From positions 1-8,177 of the forward strand of contig CAMVBP010000085.1 in NCBI GenBank assembly GCA_947165795.1: a stretch of DNA of 8,177 nucleotides, in the 5' to 3' direction. The notes under the pieces were generated by a model that ran no database searches, was not told the DNA's origin, and saw only the letters and a program-made list of their open reading frames with translations. Shown piece after piece: positions 6,926 through 8,177 of this stretch (positions are counted from its first letter, which is position 1; every line of letters begins with the position of its first letter). The stretch is from an uncultured Treponema sp. (lineage in GTDB: Bacteria > Spirochaetota > Spirochaetia > Treponematales > Treponemataceae). The position numbers and the translations under genes are program-made.

Positions 6926-6960
6926 AAAATTTCCTTGAAAACATTTTAATCTTATTATTA

Positions 6961-6969
6961 ATTATACCA
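6961..6969 (-). promoter_or_regulatory. Extended -10 promoter of the TIGR03546/TIGR03545 pair
   Basis: Read on the minus strand, these bases are TGGTATAAT: a perfect TATAAT with the upstream TGn of an extended -10 element. No good -35 box lies 16-18 nt further upstream, as is usual for extended -10 promoters. Transcription would start near 6954, giving a leader of about 28 nt with AAGGA 6 nt before the start codon at 6925. Predicted from sequence only. Confidence 0.55.
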
Positions 6970-6998
6970 TTATCTTTTTAATATTGATAGTATTTTTT

Positions 6999-7017
6999 TG
7001 CTGCATTAAAAGCAGTA
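6999..7017 (+). other. Small hairpin in the divergent intergenic region
   Basis: TGCTGC (6999-7004) pairs with GCAGTA (7012-7017), including one G-T pair, around a 7-nt loop. TGTTTTT follows, so on the plus strand it resembles a weak intrinsic terminator. It lies upstream of the proposed gap promoter and beyond the proposed start of the reverse transcript, so it may insulate gap from stray upstream transcription. The stem is short and this may be chance. Confidence 0.2.
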
Positions 7018-7033
7018 TGTTTTTCAGGGAAAT

Positions 7034-7062
7034 TTGTGCGTATTTAATAAAAGAATTATAAA
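7034..7062 (+). promoter_or_regulatory. Probable gap promoter
   Basis: TTGTGC (7034-7039, four of six -35 bases) and TATAAA (7057-7062, five of six -10 bases) are 17 nt apart. Transcription would start near 7069 and leave an AT-rich leader of about 85 nt before the gap start codon. The region is so AT-rich that other -10-like hexamers occur (for example TATAGA at 7082-7087), but none has a matching -35 box at the right distance. Confidence 0.4.
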
Positions 7063-7139
7063 ATACTTTTAAAACGTACTCTATAGACTATTTTATATAA
7101 ATTCAGTATTTTATAAGAAGTAAAATTTAATCTATTTTT

Positions 7140-7146
7140 AGAGGAG
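7140..7146 (+). promoter_or_regulatory. Strong ribosome binding site of gap
   Basis: AGAGGAG is close to a full Shine-Dalgarno sequence and ends 7 nt before the ATG at 7154, near-optimal spacing. It is one of the strongest in the window, which fits a highly expressed glycolytic gene, and it fixes the gap start. Confidence 0.7.
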
Positions 7147-7153
7147 ATATACA

Positions 7154-8177
7154 ATGGCAGATGTAAGAGTTGCTATTAATGGTTTCGGCCGTATTGGTCG
7201 TTTGGCTTTCCGTCAGATGTTTGACGCAAAAGGATATGAAGTAGTTGCAATCAACGATTTGACAAGCCCAAAAATGCTTGCTCACCTTTTGAAGTATGAT
7301 ACAGCACAGGGTGGATACGCTGGACGCATTGGTGAAGGAAAACACACTGTAGAAGCTCACGATGGTGAAGGCGAAGATAACTACATCGTAGTAGATGGAA
7401 AGAAAATCGTAATTTACAAGATGCCTAACGCTGCTGATCTTCCATGGGGAAAAATCGGCGTAGACGTAGTTCTTGAATGTACTGGTTTCTATGTATCTAA
7501 GGAAAAGAGCCAGGCTCATATTACAGCTGGTGCTAAGAAAGTTGTAATTTCTGCTCCTGCTGGAAACGATCTTCCAACAATCGTTTACAATGTAAACCAC
7601 AAAACTTTGAAGAAGGGAGACAATATCATTTCTGCAGCTTCTTGTACAACTAACTGTCTCGCTCCTATGGCTAAAGCTTTGAACGATGCATTCCCAATTC
7701 AGAGCGGAATCATGTCTACAATTCACGCTTATACTGGTGACCAGATGATTCTTGATGGTCCACAGAGAAAGGGTGATCTCCGCCGTTCACGCGCAGGTGC
7801 TCAGAACATCGTTCCAAACTCAACAGGTGCTGCTAAGGCTATCGGTCTTGTAATTCCTGAATTGAACGGAAAATTGATTGGTTCTGCTCAGCGTGTTCCA
7901 GTTCCAACAGGATCTACAACTATCCTTACTGCTGTAGTAAAGGGTAACGATGTAACTAAGGAAGCTATCAACGCTGCTATGAAGAAGGCTTCTGATCCAG
8001 AAACATTCGGATACAACGAAGACGAAATCGTTTCTTCTGACGTAATCGGAATGCGCTTCGGATCTCTCTTCGATGCTACTCAGACAATGGTAACAAAGAT
8101 TGCTGACGGCCTCTTCGAAGTACAGGTTGTTTCTTGGTATGATAATGAAAACTCATACACATCTCAGATGGTAAGAA
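7154..8177 (+). CDS. gap: Glyceraldehyde-3-phosphate dehydrogenase, type I (partial, 3' end outside window)
   Basis: GAPDH oxidises and phosphorylates glyceraldehyde 3-phosphate to 1,3-bisphosphoglycerate with NAD+ in glycolysis. The first 341 residues are present. The Rossmann motif is NGFGRIGR (9-16), and Asp35 in INDLTSP is the acidic residue that favours NAD over NADP. The catalytic Cys164 lies in ASCTTNC and the base His191 in [40 protein letters not shown] (201-230) carries the substrate-phosphate-binding residues, and the coding sequence ends in [15 protein letters not shown], close to the usual C-terminus. Only about ten residues and the stop should be missing. The long antisense reading frame opposite it is a by-product of its codon use. 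The gene has its own promoter region and strong ribosome binding site and is divergent from the TIGR03546/TIGR03545 pair. The DLTSP and GDLRRSRAG details agree with spirochaete and clostridial type GAPDH, from memory. Confidence 0.97.
   Translation, partial: MADVRVAINGFGRIGRLAFRQMFDAKGYEVVAINDLTSPKMLAHLLKYDTAQGGYAGRIGEGKHTVEAHDGEGEDNYIVVDGKKIVIYKMPNAADLPWGKIGVDVVLECTGFYVSKEKSQAHITAGAKKVVISAPAGNDLPTIVYNVNHKTLKKGDNIISAASCTTNCLAPMAKALNDAFPIQSGIMSTIHAYTGDQMILDGPQRKGDLRRSRAGAQNIVPNSTGAAKAIGLVIPELNGKLIGSAQRVPVPTGSTTILTAVVKGNDVTKEAINAAMKKASDPETFGYNEDEIVSSDVIGMRFGSLFDATQTMVTKIADGLFEVQVVSWYDNENSYTSQMVR

Noticed and set aside
6636..6938. A 100-codon plus-strand frame opposite the TIGR03546 gene
   Set aside because: The minus-strand protein shows clear membrane segments, a ribosome binding site and a promoter; the plus-strand frame has none of these.
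7017..7061. A 14-codon frame upstream of gap that could be a leader peptide
   Set aside because: It lacks a ribosome binding site and lies upstream of the proposed gap transcription start.
7127..7726. A 199-codon reading frame antisense to gap
   Set aside because: It lies opposite a certain, highly conserved GAPDH gene, has no recognisable family pattern, and arises from the codon choice of gap.

Overview
The window reads as a stretch of chromosomal backbone from a diderm, AT-rich bacterium, most likely a Treponema-like spirochaete. This rests on the style of the GAPDH and ValRS proteins and on a rare membrane-protein pair (TIGR03546 + TIGR03545) that I know from outer-membrane-bearing bacteria including treponemes. 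It is inferred from protein recognition, not from any search. I see no insertion sequence, phage gene, CRISPR array, tRNA or rRNA.

Layout. Bases 2-136 hold the last 44 codons of a LuxR/NarL-type DNA-binding protein. A near-consensus promoter (173-201) then starts a forward cluster of three closely spaced genes: valS (valyl-tRNA synthetase), a small predicted lipoprotein, and a single-domain HD protein. The HD protein carries the (p)ppGpp-hydrolase residues of the Rel/SpoT family. The spacers are 44 and 21 nt, each gene has a good ribosome binding site, and no clear terminator lies between them, so co-transcription is likely. This cluster meets a reverse-strand pair tail to tail, with only 12 nt between stop codons. 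The pair is a 171-aa DUF2062-like membrane protein (TIGR03546 type, promoter-proximal) followed after 21 nt by a 739-aa AsmA-like, single-span envelope protein (TIGR03545 type). A divergent, AT-rich 228-nt region (6926-7153) carries an extended -10 promoter for the pair and a likely promoter and strong ribosome binding site for gap (GAPDH), which runs off the right edge.

How the genes relate. valS and gap are housekeeping genes for translation and glycolysis. The two less ordinary parts are the candidate small alarmone hydrolase encoded in the valS cluster, which would place (p)ppGpp turnover next to tRNA charging, and the uncharacterised TIGR03546/TIGR03545 pair. The architecture of that pair (cytoplasmic Lys-rich tail, one membrane span, AsmA-like periplasmic part, multi-span partner) suggests a role in the cell envelope, possibly lipid transfer toward the outer membrane. 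Both functions are inferences. Intergenic regions are short and no gene-free stretch exceeds 300 bases.
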